Positions 35,501 to 43,665 of a stretch of DNA of 50,309 nt are shown piece by piece (within the stretch, counting starts at the first letter, position 1; the number at the start of each line of letters is the position of its first letter). The position numbers and the translations under genes are program-made. Source of the stretch: SKLM01 sp964450435 (lineage in GTDB: Bacteria > Chloroflexota > Anaerolineae > B4-G1); the NCBI GenBank assembly GCA_964450435.1, contig CAYVCX010000013.1:1-50309 (forward strand), written 5' to 3'. The notes beneath the pieces are model-generated. The model searched no databases, was not told where the DNA came from, and saw nothing but the letters and a program-made list of their open reading frames with translations.

Positions 35501-36043
35501 ACCCGCCAGTCCGGCCACATCTCAGCCGTCGGCTTTCATCTGTACACCCGGCTGCTGAGCCGGGCGGTGGAGGAGCTGAAGGCGGAACGCGAGGGGCGAC
35601 CGCCGCCGCCCGAACCGCTGGCGAACATCCGCATCGACCTGCCGCTTCCGGTGCGTCTGCCTGACGACTACGTGGAGGATACGTGGCTGCGGCTGAAGAT
35701 GTACCGACGACTGGCAGAGCTGAACTCGATGGCCGAGATCGATGAGATGGAACGGGAGCTGATCGACCGCTTTGGACCGCTGCCCAGACTGGCCGAGAAC
35801 CTCATGTACCAGCTGCGCTTGAAGGCCCTGGCACGGGACGCCGGCGTGGGCGTCGTCACCACGGATAATGGGCGTTTGGCACTACGGTCAGGAGGGAGAG
35901 AGTTCCCGAGGGACAGGCTCCGGCGCGCACTCGACGGTCAGGCGAGCATCAGCCGGTACGGGGTGTGGCTGCCGAAAGGAGCGGGGTGGGAGGAGACGCT
36001 GGTGGAGGTGCTGAAGAAGATGGCCGCGGCGTTGGGCGGTTGA
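32552..36043 (+). CDS. mfd: Transcription-repair coupling factor
   Basis: 1163 aa from GTG 32552, which has GGGG at good distance; GTG 32543, inside pth, is an alternative. Mfd removes RNA polymerase stalled at DNA lesions and recruits UvrA. Domains in order: UvrB-like damage module (1-~340, with QFSHRGGIIDVFPP), RNA-polymerase-interacting CarD-like domain (~500-560, GDYVVHVEYGIGIFRG), superfamily 2 translocase with Walker A GDVGYGKTE near 650, DEEQ near 752 and TATPIPRTL, helicase C lobe with ESGLDIPAANT and QLRGRVGRA, and the C-terminal TRCF domain. All motifs are intact. Confidence 0.96.
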   Translation: MRISGLLAALEGLEPYGLLRQDLAHGEMPPPLGLMRSARPAVLAGLVGGEPRDLEGPLLVVAGTTGRAQKLVQSLQDWSAASTSILRFPEPLTLFYDRAPWTDEIIIGRLRVLSALHDQREEEPGEGPLIVVASARAAMQRTLPVHQYRLSAREINVGQVLDLERTLRRWAGLGYEPVSVVEAAGQFSHRGGIIDVFPPADDSPVRIELWGNRVDSIRRFDPATQRSQERVTAVRITPAREALPRHGSGAAKRVAQLLEQDLSEDVLEELEEHHRGLADSAPFPGLEFYLPYLYTSPATLLDYLPHSGLLVVDDEWELADTWAELEEEAVDLRRSVEGTGVLPEDYPLPYATWDEWWEMTADRSVLTLGHGREETTSKLGDCFIPGPRFGGQLRPLLDHMEMALAQGERVVVVSRQAPRLADLWGREHAYVSPLDDLSEPPGSPLTFVQGALDEGWMLQSPSGVSTQLLTDGEIFGWRRPAPRRPLHRRKTAPESTFSDLSPGDYVVHVEYGIGIFRGLVTRSVEAGEQEYLLVEYGGSDRLFVPIYQTDRLSRYIGADERVPNLSQLGRARWRDVKDRVKEAAEEVARELLDLYAARELAEGYSYRPDTPWQTELEASFPYFETPGQREAIADVKDDMESPQPMDRLICGDVGYGKTEVAVRAAFKAVMDGKQVGVLVPTTILAQQHYATFRQRMEPFPVEIEMLSRFRTEAEQEDILERLLAEQIDIVIGTHRLLQDDVAFADLGLLIIDEEQRFGVTHKEKFKKMRSRLDVLTLTATPIPRTLYMALTGVRDISVIETPPEERLPVTTYVGNRDTSLVRRAILRELERGGQVFYVHNRVRTIDAARQRLERIVPEAVFGVAHGQMRGRDLEETMVRFVEGEIDVLVCTTIIESGLDIPAANTLIVERAGRFGLAQLYQLRGRVGRAAERAYAYLFHDRKSRLTPDGRRRLETIREASGLGDGYTIAMRDLEIRGAGDILGTRQSGHISAVGFHLYTRLLSRAVEELKAEREGRPPPPEPLANIRIDLPLPVRLPDDYVEDTWLRLKMYRRLAELNSMAEIDEMERELIDRFGPLPRLAENLMYQLRLKALARDAGVGVVTTDNGRLALRSGGREFPRDRLRRALDGQASISRYGVWLPKGAGWEETLVEVLKKMAAALGG

Positions 36044-36068
36044 CGGATGACCTCAGCAAAGGTATACT
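36040..36068 (+). promoter_or_regulatory. Sigma-70 promoter overlapping the mfd stop
   Basis: TTGACG (36040-36045, running over the mfd TGA), 17-base spacer, TATACT (36063-36068). Start near 36075. It serves the three genes at 36187-37137. A 17-codon open frame (36089-36142) starting MIVQTACG lies in the leader but has no terminator after it. Confidence 0.7.
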
Positions 36069-36186
36069 GAAGAGGTCAATGGGCTAGGATGATCGTGCAG
36101 ACCGCTTGTGGAGCTGCTGCGCTGCGACCTGACGGCAGGTGAATGAGTCACACGCTGCTCTACACGGCGCGGGAGGTTGGGGGGCT

Positions 36187-36471
36187 ATGAACGTACTGCG
36201 TGACGGGGCCGTGATACTTCTGGCCGTCGAAGCCTTCTTCTGCGCGTTGGTCCCGCTGGCTCTCTCTGGTGCTGTGGTTTACGGCGTGTGGCGGCTGCGC
36301 AGGCATCGGAATCTGCCAACCTGGCTTCGAACAGCCCGCGAGTACGTGAGCCTGGGGTTGTCGTACGTCGATCTGGCGATGGAGGGTGTGACAAAGCCGA
36401 TCTTCGCGGTGAATCGCGCCTTCGCGACGGTGCAAGGTTGGATTCGTGTGCTTATCAGACGAGGAGGATAG
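36187..36471 (+). CDS. Small membrane protein of unknown function
   Basis: 94 aa from ATG 36187, with GGGAGG upstream; an upstream GTG at 36139 would add 16 residues lacking character. One strong membrane helix (~7-36, VILLAVEAFFCALVPLALSGAVVYGVW), then a basic RLRRHRN stretch and an amphipathic C-terminal part (LGLSYVDLAMEGVTKPIFAV). It stops one base before the start of the next gene and belongs to a three-gene operon with it and the SCP2-like gene. Confidence 0.75.
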   Translation: MNVLRDGAVILLAVEAFFCALVPLALSGAVVYGVWRLRRHRNLPTWLRTAREYVSLGLSYVDLAMEGVTKPIFAVNRAFATVQGWIRVLIRRGG

Positions 36472-36708
36472 ATGAACGCGCCTGTGAAGATGCGTACACA
36501 AGTGATGGTCATTGGCGGCGCTCTGGGTGGTCTGATCGGCGTGCTGGCGGCAAGGCTGTATCTGCGCTCGGTTGAGCGAAAGGGGAAGGGGGGCGAGGAC
36601 GGCGAGGTGGACGTGCCGCCTCTCGAACCCGCTGATATGATCAAACTGACCCTCAGCGTGCTGGGCGTACTGAAGCTGGTCGACGGCCTGGCGAAGCGTC
36701 GAGAGTAG
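36472..36708 (+). CDS. Small membrane protein of unknown function
   Basis: 78 aa, ATG immediately after the TAG of the previous gene, with GAGGAGG upstream in that gene's end. One helix (~9-30, QVMVIGGALGGLIGVLAARLYL), a charged acidic linker, and an amphipathic C-terminal segment (MIKLTLSVLGVLKLVDGLAKRRE) that could lie on the membrane. No family recognised. Conserved neighbours would be needed to assign a role. Confidence 0.75.
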   Translation: MNAPVKMRTQVMVIGGALGGLIGVLAARLYLRSVERKGKGGEDGEVDVPPLEPADMIKLTLSVLGVLKLVDGLAKRRE

Positions 36709-36729
36709 AGCTTCCAGCGGAGGAGGACA

Positions 36730-37137
36730 ATGGCCTTCAAGTTTGGCACCGACGCGTGGATCAAGGAGCTGAGCCAGCGGCTGAACGACAGCGAATCGTA
36801 TGAGCGGGCGGCAAGAGACTGGGAGGGGGATTTCCTCTTCGTCGTCGAGCCTGGCGAGGAGTACGATGAGACCACCTACCTCTATCTGGGTCTCTACCAC
36901 GGAAAGAGCCCTGATGCGGCTGTGGTCGGGAGCGAAGATGAGAGGGACACCGAGTTCGTCATACGCGCTCCCTACAGCGTCTGGCGTCGGGTCGTAGAAG
37001 GGAAGCTGGATCCCATCCAGGGGATGATGACGAAGCGGTTGAAGCTCTCGGGCAACATGATGCAGGTTATGCGCTACCCGAAGGCGGCCCAGGAGATCGT
37101 TGCCTGCTGCTCGGAGGTGCCTACGGACTGGGGTTAG
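36730..37137 (+). CDS. SCP2 sterol-transfer-like protein
   Basis: 135 aa, ATG at 36730 with GGAGGA upstream. The fold suggested is a single SCP2 domain: early helix (DAWIKELSQRLNDSESYERAA), a beta meander, then VIRAPYSVWRRVVEGKLDPIQGMM, LSGNMMQVMRYPKAAQEIV, the typical end of these lipid-binding proteins. Such proteins bind a hydrophobic ligand or fatty acyl group in the cytoplasm. Its association with two tiny membrane proteins suggests a lipid-handling unit at the membrane, which is inference. A strong terminator follows. Confidence 0.8.
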   Translation: MAFKFGTDAWIKELSQRLNDSESYERAARDWEGDFLFVVEPGEEYDETTYLYLGLYHGKSPDAAVVGSEDERDTEFVIRAPYSVWRRVVEGKLDPIQGMMTKRLKLSGNMMQVMRYPKAAQEIVACCSEVPTDWG

Positions 37138-37221
37138 CACTCTGGCCACGGCGGCCCTGGCGCAGGTGTGTCGAGCTCGAGGCTGCCGGGTGGTGGAAGA
37201 AGGTGTGGCGCGCTGAACAGG

Positions 37222-37266
37222 AAACGTGACGCTGCCTTTGTCGGCGGTGCGTCACGTTTTCGTTTT
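37222..37266 (+). terminator. Rho-independent terminator of the SCP2-like operon
   Basis: AAACGTGACGC (37222-37232) pairs with GCGTCACGTTT (37249-37259), 11 bp with an inner GCC/GGC, followed by TTTCGTTTT. It lies 85 bases past the stop in the 309-bp space 37138-37446, whose remainder shows no gene. Confidence 0.85.
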
Positions 37267-37446
37267 GCGGCTCTTCGTACTGCCCGGGCACCATGTTGTG
37301 GCAGGCGGCACTCCTTCGACGGAAGCACGGTTCGGTGGAAGGAGTCGACGGGATCCGGTCGGGACCCGCAGGCTCGCTCCCGGTGGCTGAGCAGAGACAG
37401 GGTGTGATGGATCGGGCCCCGGGACGATGTTCGGCGGTGAGGGGCG

Positions 37447-40400
37447 ATGGTAGACGGGGGAGGTGAGAACTTTATGAACAGGCCGAACGTGGAGGCCCTG
37501 GGAGGGGCTGGAGAGCGGGGAGCGGCTGGTGGAGAGAGCCGATCGAAGACTCTCGAGTCCCCGGTGAGACTTGTGATGGTCGTGGCGCTCTCGGCATTCA
37601 TTGCCGAGGTGCTTGCGATGTCGATTCTCTCTTTTTTTCCGTCTCTCTCGCCGACACAATACATCGTCGCCGACGGGGTCTTGGTGGTGACCTTTATTGC
37701 TCCCACGTTGTACTTCTTTCTGCTCCGTCCGCTGGCGTCGCAGATTGACCGACGCTGCAGTGCTGAGAAGGGACTGCGCCAGAGCGAGAAGCGGTTGCGG
37801 ACCGTCGCCGATTTCGCCCACGACTGGGAGTACTGGATCGGCCCGGACGAGGAGTACGTCTACAGCTCTCCCTCCTGCGAGCGGGTCACGGGTTATACCC
37901 CCGAGGACTTCGAGCGGGATCGCCGCCTGTTGCAGAAGATAACGCATCCTGCCGATCGCGCGGAGGTCGAGGCGCACTTCCGCGAGGAGAGGAATGACGG
38001 GGAGACCCACGCTCTCGACTTCCGCATCATCACGCGGGACGGCAGCGAGCGCTGGATCAACCACGTCTGCCAGCAGGTACACGACGCAGACGGGACCTGG
38101 CTTGGATGGCGGGGCAGCAACCGGGACGTCACGGCTCGCAAGCGGGCGGAGCAAGCCCGCTTGCGGCTGCTCCGACGGGTGGAGCAGGACCGGGGGCGCA
38201 TTGAAGAGCTGGCAGCGGCCTTGCGGCGCCAGCGAGATCGCCTTGAGACAATCATGGAGAGCACCCACGCGCAGTTGGCCTACCTCGACACCGGGTTCAA
38301 CTTCGTAGACGTCAACACCGCGTACGCCGAAGGGGCAGGCTACGAGCAGGAGGAGCTGGTCGGGAAGAACCACTTCGAGCTCTTCCCGAATGAGGAGAAT
38401 CTGGCCATCTTCGAGCGCGCACGGGCCACGGGGGAGGTGGTGTCCTTCCAGGCGAGGCCGTTCATCTATCCCGATCAGCCCGAGCGGGGGACCACCTACT
38501 GGGATTGGACCCTGGTGCCTGTCAAGGATGAAGAGGAGGCCGTTCAGGGTTTGGTGCTGTCGCTGCTCGACGTCACCGAGCGAGAGCGGTTGATGCAGGC
38601 AGTGGAGCGGCAGCGGGCCCGGCTGGAGGCGGTTATAGAGAACGCTCCGGAGGGAATCGTAGTGGTCGACGAACAGGCTGGCATCGTCTTAGCGAACCCG
38701 GCCGCGGACGAGATTTACGGGCGCCGCGTGCCGCGCGGGGAACCGTACCACAGCCACGGCGATCTTTGTCTCTGCCGTCCGAACGGCACGGCTTACCATC
38801 CGCGGAACTTGCCCCTCACGCGGTCGGCCCTGGACTGTGAGACGCACACGGGTGTGGACTTGGTTCTGGTGCGTCCAGATGGGGAGGGCCGCGCGCTTCT
38901 GGTCGATTCTGCTCCGATTCGGGACCGCACAGGACAGGTCACCGGCGCGGTGGGGGTCTTTCGCGACATCACGGAGCGGAAGCGTATCGAGGAGACGGTG
39001 CGGCTCTACGCCGACCGGCTGCGGGTGCTTCGGGAGATGGACAAAGCGATTCTGGCGGCGCGCTCGGCGGAGGAGATCGCAGAGAGCGCCCTGCCGCTGC
39101 TGCGCGAGCTGATCCCGTGTCAGAGGGCCAGCGTGGAGGTGTTCGATCTCGACGCAGGGGTGTCTCGACTATTGGCCGTCGATGGCGATGGCGAGACTTG
39201 CCTGCCGAGAGGTCGGAGCGTGCCACTGGCGTGGAATCGGTCGCTGGAGAGGCTGCGGCGGGGCGACGTGCATAGCGTCGAGGATATCGAGTCGCTGGAG
39301 CCGTCGCCGCTGGCCAATGCCCTCCGAGAAGAGGGGATCCGTTCGTACGTGAGCGTGCCTCTGCGGGCCGGGGGCGAGCTGATCGGGAGCGTGAACCTGG
39401 GCTGGGCCAAGCGAGGTGGACTGGAGGACGGACATATGGACATCCTGCGGGAGGTCGCCGACCAGGTGGCCGTTGGCCTCCGGCAGGCGCAGTTGTACCT
39501 CGAAGTGCAGGGCCACGCGGAGGAGCTCGAAGAGCGCGTGCTGAAGCGCACCGAGGAGCTCCGGGAGAGCGAGGCTCGCTTCCGGGCGATCTTCGAGCAG
39601 GCGGCGCTGGGAATCGCGCTCCTCGACGGCAGGGGGAGGATGACGGCGACCAATCCGGCGCTGGAGGAGATGTTGGGGAAGCCCGACGAGGCACTGGGCG
39701 GGCAGGCCTTTGCGGGCTTGCGCCATTCCGAGGGTGACCCGGGAGCCTGGGAAGAGACGATGCGACAGATCCGAGAAGGAACAGGCGATGCTCACCGGAT
39801 GGACATGCGCTATGCAGGGAGTGACGGTGACCCGCGCTGGGCCACCGTGGTTCTCTCTCCGGTGCGGGATGCGCGGGGCGAGCTGGAGTTCGCCATTGCC
39901 CTGGTGGAGGATATTACACGGCGGAAAGAGGCTCAGGCAGAGTTGAAGAAGAGCGAGCAGCGTCAGAAACTGGCTCTGCAGGCCGTGGGAGGGGGGATCT
40001 ACGAGCGTCCGATCCCTATGGATGGGACCGCACACCACAGCGAGGGGTGGGCCGAGGTGCTGGGCTTGCGGAAGAGTGAGTTGCCGCCGTCGGGCGAGTT
40101 CATGGGCTGGCTCCGCGATCGGGTCCATCCGGACGACCGGGCGCGGTTGGAGAAGGCGCAAGCGGATTTCGTCGCGGGGGACAGCGAGAGTTACCGGGCC
40201 GAGGTCCGGATGCGCCATGAGAGCGGGCGCTGGGTATGGGTTGAGGATCTTGCGGAAGCCATGGAACGGGACGAGGAGGGGCGGGTAACGCGGGTCATTG
40301 GCCTGATGCGGGACATCACCGAGCGGAAGGAGGCTCAGGCTGCGTTGGTGCGGTCCGAGAGGCTGGCGACCACGGGGGAGCTGGCTGCCTCGCTGGCTCA

Positions 40401-41046
40401 CGAGATCAACAACCCGCTGCAAGCGGTGATAGGGTGCCTGGGACTGGCCGAGGAGTCACTGGCCGCGGAAGAGGATGACGACTTCCGGGAGTACGTCGTC
40501 ATCGCCCTGGAGGAGCTCCGGAGGGCCGCCCGGGTGGTCAGCCGCCTGCGGGATTTGAGTCGTCCGACGGACGTGAAGGGCGCTCGCCCCACCGATGTGA
40601 ACGACCTTGTAGATCGCGTCATCAAGCTCACGCGGAAGAAACTCAAGAATGAGGGGGTTCGGGTGGAGCGGCGTCTGGCGGAGGACCTGCCGCAGCCGAA
40701 GCTGGTGGGGGACCGAGTGCAGCAGATCTTCCTCAACCTGGTGCTCAACGCCATAGATGCGATGCCCGACGGCGGGCAGTTGACGATCACCACTCGCTAT
40801 GATGAGGATGGCGATGAGGTAGTGGCCGCATTCGAGGATGGCGGCCCTGGGATCCCCGAGGAGCTACTCCCCCAGCTTTTCCGTCCCTTTTTCAGCACGA
40901 AGAGCCAGGGCACAGGTCTGGGGCTCTTCGTCAGCCAGAATATCGCCCAGGAGCACGGCGGCCGCATCGAGGTCGAGAGCGAGCAGGGGGACGGCTGCAC
41001 GTTCAGCGTGCACCTGCCCGTGGCGGGGGCCGAGGGCGAGGAGTAG
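37447..41046 (+). CDS. Membrane-linked multi-PAS/GAF sensor histidine kinase
   Basis: 1199 aa; ATG 37447 follows GAGGGG, while ATG 37474 follows GGGAGG and may be the true start. Two membrane helices (~41-64 and ~72-96) join by a short loop, so little is outside. Then PAS (~110-230), PAS (~265-385), PAS (~388-505), GAF (~525-680), PAS (~700-820), PAS (~825-945), the dimerisation/phosphoacceptor domain with His985 in SLAHEINNP, and the ATPase domain with LNAIDAMPDGG, DGGPGIP, FSTKSQGTGLGL. It autophosphorylates on His in response to unknown ligands or redox/light sensed by the PAS/GAF modules. No response regulator is next to it. Confidence 0.92.
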   Translation: MVDGGGENFMNRPNVEALGGAGERGAAGGESRSKTLESPVRLVMVVALSAFIAEVLAMSILSFFPSLSPTQYIVADGVLVVTFIAPTLYFFLLRPLASQIDRRCSAEKGLRQSEKRLRTVADFAHDWEYWIGPDEEYVYSSPSCERVTGYTPEDFERDRRLLQKITHPADRAEVEAHFREERNDGETHALDFRIITRDGSERWINHVCQQVHDADGTWLGWRGSNRDVTARKRAEQARLRLLRRVEQDRGRIEELAAALRRQRDRLETIMESTHAQLAYLDTGFNFVDVNTAYAEGAGYEQEELVGKNHFELFPNEENLAIFERARATGEVVSFQARPFIYPDQPERGTTYWDWTLVPVKDEEEAVQGLVLSLLDVTERERLMQAVERQRARLEAVIENAPEGIVVVDEQAGIVLANPAADEIYGRRVPRGEPYHSHGDLCLCRPNGTAYHPRNLPLTRSALDCETHTGVDLVLVRPDGEGRALLVDSAPIRDRTGQVTGAVGVFRDITERKRIEETVRLYADRLRVLREMDKAILAARSAEEIAESALPLLRELIPCQRASVEVFDLDAGVSRLLAVDGDGETCLPRGRSVPLAWNRSLERLRRGDVHSVEDIESLEPSPLANALREEGIRSYVSVPLRAGGELIGSVNLGWAKRGGLEDGHMDILREVADQVAVGLRQAQLYLEVQGHAEELEERVLKRTEELRESEARFRAIFEQAALGIALLDGRGRMTATNPALEEMLGKPDEALGGQAFAGLRHSEGDPGAWEETMRQIREGTGDAHRMDMRYAGSDGDPRWATVVLSPVRDARGELEFAIALVEDITRRKEAQAELKKSEQRQKLALQAVGGGIYERPIPMDGTAHHSEGWAEVLGLRKSELPPSGEFMGWLRDRVHPDDRARLEKAQADFVAGDSESYRAEVRMRHESGRWVWVEDLAEAMERDEEGRVTRVIGLMRDITERKEAQAALVRSERLATTGELAASLAHEINNPLQAVIGCLGLAEESLAAEEDDDFREYVVIALEELRRAARVVSRLRDLSRPTDVKGARPTDVNDLVDRVIKLTRKKLKNEGVRVERRLAEDLPQPKLVGDRVQQIFLNLVLNAIDAMPDGGQLTITTRYDEDGDEVVAAFEDGGPGIPEELLPQLFRPFFSTKSQGTGLGLFVSQNIAQEHGGRIEVESEQGDGCTFSVHLPVAGAEGEE

Positions 41047-41562
41047 GTAGGAGTCGCCGTACGCCTTTGCTCCTTCGTGGCAGACGCATGCTCGGGGACA
41101 GCACCAGATGCCGATATGGCGGCTCTCTCTTCCGCGGAGGCGGGGCCGACCCGCGCTGCCGCGCGCCTGGCGTTTGGCTGTTTGAGGGCCGGCGGTCGCT
41201 CGGCCCAGGTGCGGTACGAGGTCGCTCGCAGCCCGCGGCCGGCGGCGCGGGGGCTCCTCATGGCGGGGCGAGGGGAGACACAGGGACCCTTGCCGCCGGG
41301 ACGGAAGCGGGCCCAGATTCGGTGAGTCATCCGCCCCTCCGGTCTTGTCACCGTGTGCTTGCGCAAGGCGCATCAGTTTGAACGTAATCACCCAGCTTCG
41401 ACTAAGTGACTGACTGACCGCATCCCGCCGCAGAGAAGAATCCTTCCAGCAGACCCTCCCAGCCACCCCAGCCGCCCACTTATTTACCCCTGTGCATGGA
41501 CGTTGGCGCAGGTGCAGGTAGTACTTCCTGGCTATACACCTCCATACAGTACCTTATGGCTA
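41047..41562 (+). other. Long space after the kinase gene, no gene seen
   Basis: About 515 bp without a credible coding frame or RNA gene. Frames that stay open on both strands are GC-driven and lack ribosome sites. A short GACTGACTGAC repeat occurs near 41406-41418. Confidence 0.4.
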
Positions 41563-41592
41563 TTGTGTTCGCCATGAGGTATCTGATAGAAT
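41563..41592 (+). promoter_or_regulatory. Possible promoter for the small secreted protein
   Basis: TTGTGT (41563-41568), 18-base spacer, TAGAAT (41587-41592). Start near 41599, leaving a ~174-base leader before the GTG at 41773. The -10 is good, the -35 poor. Confidence 0.45.
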
Positions 41593-41735
41593 GTAGCTGA
41601 AGGGACAGCGAGTGGCTTCGCAATCTCTTACGGGAGTCACTCTTGTGTGAACCCTCCGGGCGCATCCGGTCGGGGGGTACCACAGAGCGGTTAGGGATGC
41701 TTGGTCGTGGTCGGCAGGCACCGCGGTGGCGGGGA

Positions 41736-41755
41736 GAGGGGCGGAACTGCCCCTC
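41736..41755 (+). promoter_or_regulatory. Leader hairpin just before the ribosome site
   Basis: GAGGGGC (41736-41742) and GCCCCTC (41749-41755) with a 6-base loop, ending two bases before the AAGGGAG ribosome site at 41757-41763. Further upstream GAGTG...CACTC (41610-41642) and CCGG...CCGG elements suggest a folded leader. It may affect access to the start; no known riboswitch is matched. Confidence 0.45.
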
Positions 41756-41772
41756 GAAGGGAGTCGAACGAC

Positions 41773-42003
41773 GTGATCTTGAAACGCTTCACAATGGCGC
41801 TCGGCCTGCTCCTCACCGCCACCGTCGTGTGCACGCTGGTGGGATATGCTGTTCTAGCCCGGCCGGCGCATGCGGGTCCCGCGGAGCCGACGGTCGAGAG
41901 CTCCATCGTGCTGCGCGTCGAGTTCCCCGACATCTGGCCGTGGAGCCGGCCAGACGGGCAGGTAGCATGGACGTTCCGCCTGTGGGGGGGTGCCGGGAGC
42001 TGA
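41773..42003 (+). CDS. Small secreted protein of unknown function
   Basis: 76 aa from GTG 41773, chosen for the AAGGGAG ten bases upstream; 24 more codons are open before it. A signal peptide (ILKRFTMALGLLLTATVVCT, further hydrophobic residues, then ARPAHA) has a good cleavage site after AHA at about residue 35. The mature part is only ~42 residues, with VLRVEFPDIWPWSRPDGQ and VAWTFRLWGG, rich in Trp. No family recognised. It could be an exported peptide, a fragment of a larger surface protein, or an immunity/signal peptide; the ABC-2 exporter genes lie convergent 430 bp away. Confidence 0.55.
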   Translation: MILKRFTMALGLLLTATVVCTLVGYAVLARPAHAGPAEPTVESSIVLRVEFPDIWPWSRPDGQVAWTFRLWGGAGS

Positions 42004-42117
42004 TCCGACGCCGTGATGCAGCGTTGGCGCGGCGCTGATCAGGATCCCTGGGTGCTGCGTCGACGGACACTGAGCGCCAAAGACTGCTGTTGAACCATGT
42101 CATGGGCTTTGCAGAAT

Positions 42118-42148
42118 AGGCGCCGCCGAGTAGACCCCGGCGGCGCCT
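42118..42148. terminator. Strong hairpin between convergent transcripts
   Basis: AGGCGCCGCCG (42118-42128) and CGGCGGCGCCT (42138-42148), 11 bp with a 9-base loop. It sits in the 430-bp space between the small secreted gene (plus) and the minus-strand exporter operon. No T-run on either side. The rest of 42004-42433 shows no convincing gene. Confidence 0.55.
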
Positions 42149-42433
42149 CCCCGCGTCTATGTGCTCCGACTCGCCCCCCGTCTGCTGCGTGGCGTTCCGC
42201 TTCGCCGTGCCAAGAGTGGCGTTGCAGGCTTGATGGTTGAGCCTATCGCGAAGGCAGAGATCCCTCGACTTGTTCCAGAATCGCAGGAGGCCCGGTTTCC
42301 TGCACCCTCAGGGGGCGCGGTGCAGCAGGAGGCCGCGGGTCAGCGGCAGGGCGCCTGGCCCCCTTCCCTTATCTGGAGCGTTGCCCTACGCGTCGGGTCG
42401 CTGGCCCGCCTCTCGTTGACGCGCCCTGTCTCC

Positions 42434-42715
42434 TCATCGGGCATCAAGGGCTCTCCTGTGAAGGGTCCGCACTGAGCCACCCTGCGGCCCGTCCGTCACG
42501 GTGCACGTGGCCCTGGGCTCTCCACAAGCGGCGGCGGCAGGGACGCTGCGGCTGAGTCGGTCTCCGCTCCCGACGTCGTAGGGGGCCAGAACGAACCCGG
42601 CCACCGCGGCGTGCCCCGACGTGACTGGCGACGACCCCGTGCTGGCGCGCTGAACCAGCGCGCCGTCATAAACCTTCGTCGACCAGCAGGGGGCGAGCGG
42701 CGCCAGCGCGGTCAT
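42434..42715 (-). CDS. Possible small gene coupled to the ABC-2 permease
   Basis: 93 aa. Its ATG (42715) overlaps the TGA of the permease gene as ATGA and GGGGAAG lies nine bases upstream, the arrangement seen for coupled genes. The product is Ala/Ser/Gly rich with four Cys residues and no recognisable domain or membrane helix. It may be a real third gene of the exporter operon, or chance in GC-rich DNA. Confidence 0.25.
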   Translation of the reverse strand: MTALAPLAPCWSTKVYDGALVQRASTGSSPVTSGHAAVAGFVLAPYDVGSGDRLSRSVPAAAACGEPRATCTVTDGPQGGSVRTLHRRALDAR

Positions 42716-43536
42716 CCGCTCCGCTTGAGCTTCCCCGTGCGCTTTGCGTACATCTCCGCCTGGCGGAAGATCGCGAGCCCCAGCGGGACGGCGACGACTC
42801 CGATGCCCACCAGACGGATCAGGTGGGGCAGCAACGTGCCTGTCCCGGCCCCGTCCAGGAGGGCAGAGCGCATTCCCTCCAGCACGTAGGTGGCGGGCGA
42901 GAGCCGCGTGATCGGCTGCATCCACCGCGGCAGCACGGACACGGGGAAGTAGACGCCCGAGATCAGGAGTAGAACCGCCTGAATCACGTGGGTCATCTGC
43001 GCCCCGCGCTCCGGAAAGAGGAGCGGCAGGACTGAGGCGACGATGCCCAGGCCGGTGAACGACAGGCTCCCGGCCAGCAGCATCAAGGCGCCGCCGAACA
43101 GGTTGGCCGCTCTTAGATCGAGACGGAAGAAGAGCGCCACCACACCCAGGATGACGGCGGTATGGAGCAGGCCGTAGACCAGGGCGAAGAGCGTCTGGCC
43201 CACCATGTGGGTGAAGCGGGTGACGGGCGCCATGAAGGTGTACTCGATGGTGCCCTCCCAGCGCTCCCAGGCGATCAGCTCGCTGACGTTGTCGAAGACG
43301 ACGGACAGGTAGTGCCATACCAGCGTCCCGACGAGCAGGTAGAGGATCATGTGATCGGCATTGATCGCCTGACCCGTGACGGCCTCGGCGCCGGCGCCAA
43401 TGTAGGTGATGGAGAGGGCGTTGGCAATGGAGTAGAGTATCCAGACGACCTCCCAGCCCCAGTAGCGCTTGACCAGGTTGAAGTTCCGCTCGACGAAGGC
43501 GTAAGACGCCTTGATTTCGTGAACCAATTGTGCCAT
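42712..43536 (-). CDS. ABC-2 type exporter, membrane subunit
   Basis: 274 aa from ATG 43536, selected because GAGGAGG lies seven bases upstream; the longer frame to 43602 lacks one. Six membrane helices are visible, with the ABC-2 features: an N-terminal amphipathic segment (YAFVERNFNLVKRYWGWEVVW), WERWEGTIEYTFMAPVTRFT after helix 2, and ISGVYFPVSVLPRWMQPITRLSP-type sequence before the last helix (SGVYFPVSVLP, SPATYVLEGMR). Such permeases export drugs, lipids or polysaccharides. The gene follows its ATPase by 129 bp and lies behind an attenuator. Confidence 0.9.
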   Translation of the reverse strand: MAQLVHEIKASYAFVERNFNLVKRYWGWEVVWILYSIANALSITYIGAGAEAVTGQAINADHMILYLLVGTLVWHYLSVVFDNVSELIAWERWEGTIEYTFMAPVTRFTHMVGQTLFALVYGLLHTAVILGVVALFFRLDLRAANLFGGALMLLAGSLSFTGLGIVASVLPLLFPERGAQMTHVIQAVLLLISGVYFPVSVLPRWMQPITRLSPATYVLEGMRSALLDGAGTGTLLPHLIRLVGIGVVAVPLGLAIFRQAEMYAKRTGKLKRSG

Positions 43537-43665
43537 GTTGTACCTCCTCTGGACTTCCGAGGTCTTCAGCCGTCGATCTCGTCGCGACGAACGCTGGACC
43601 ATAGGCTCACCATCAGCCCGAGTCCAGCCTACTGAGACCTCGGAGGCCTTTGCTCGTCTGCTTGT

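Noticed and set aside
42161..42475. Open frame of 104 codons on the plus strand between the hairpin and the exporter operon
   Set aside because: No ribosome site and no recognisable sequence; composition is typical of GC-rich non-coding DNA.
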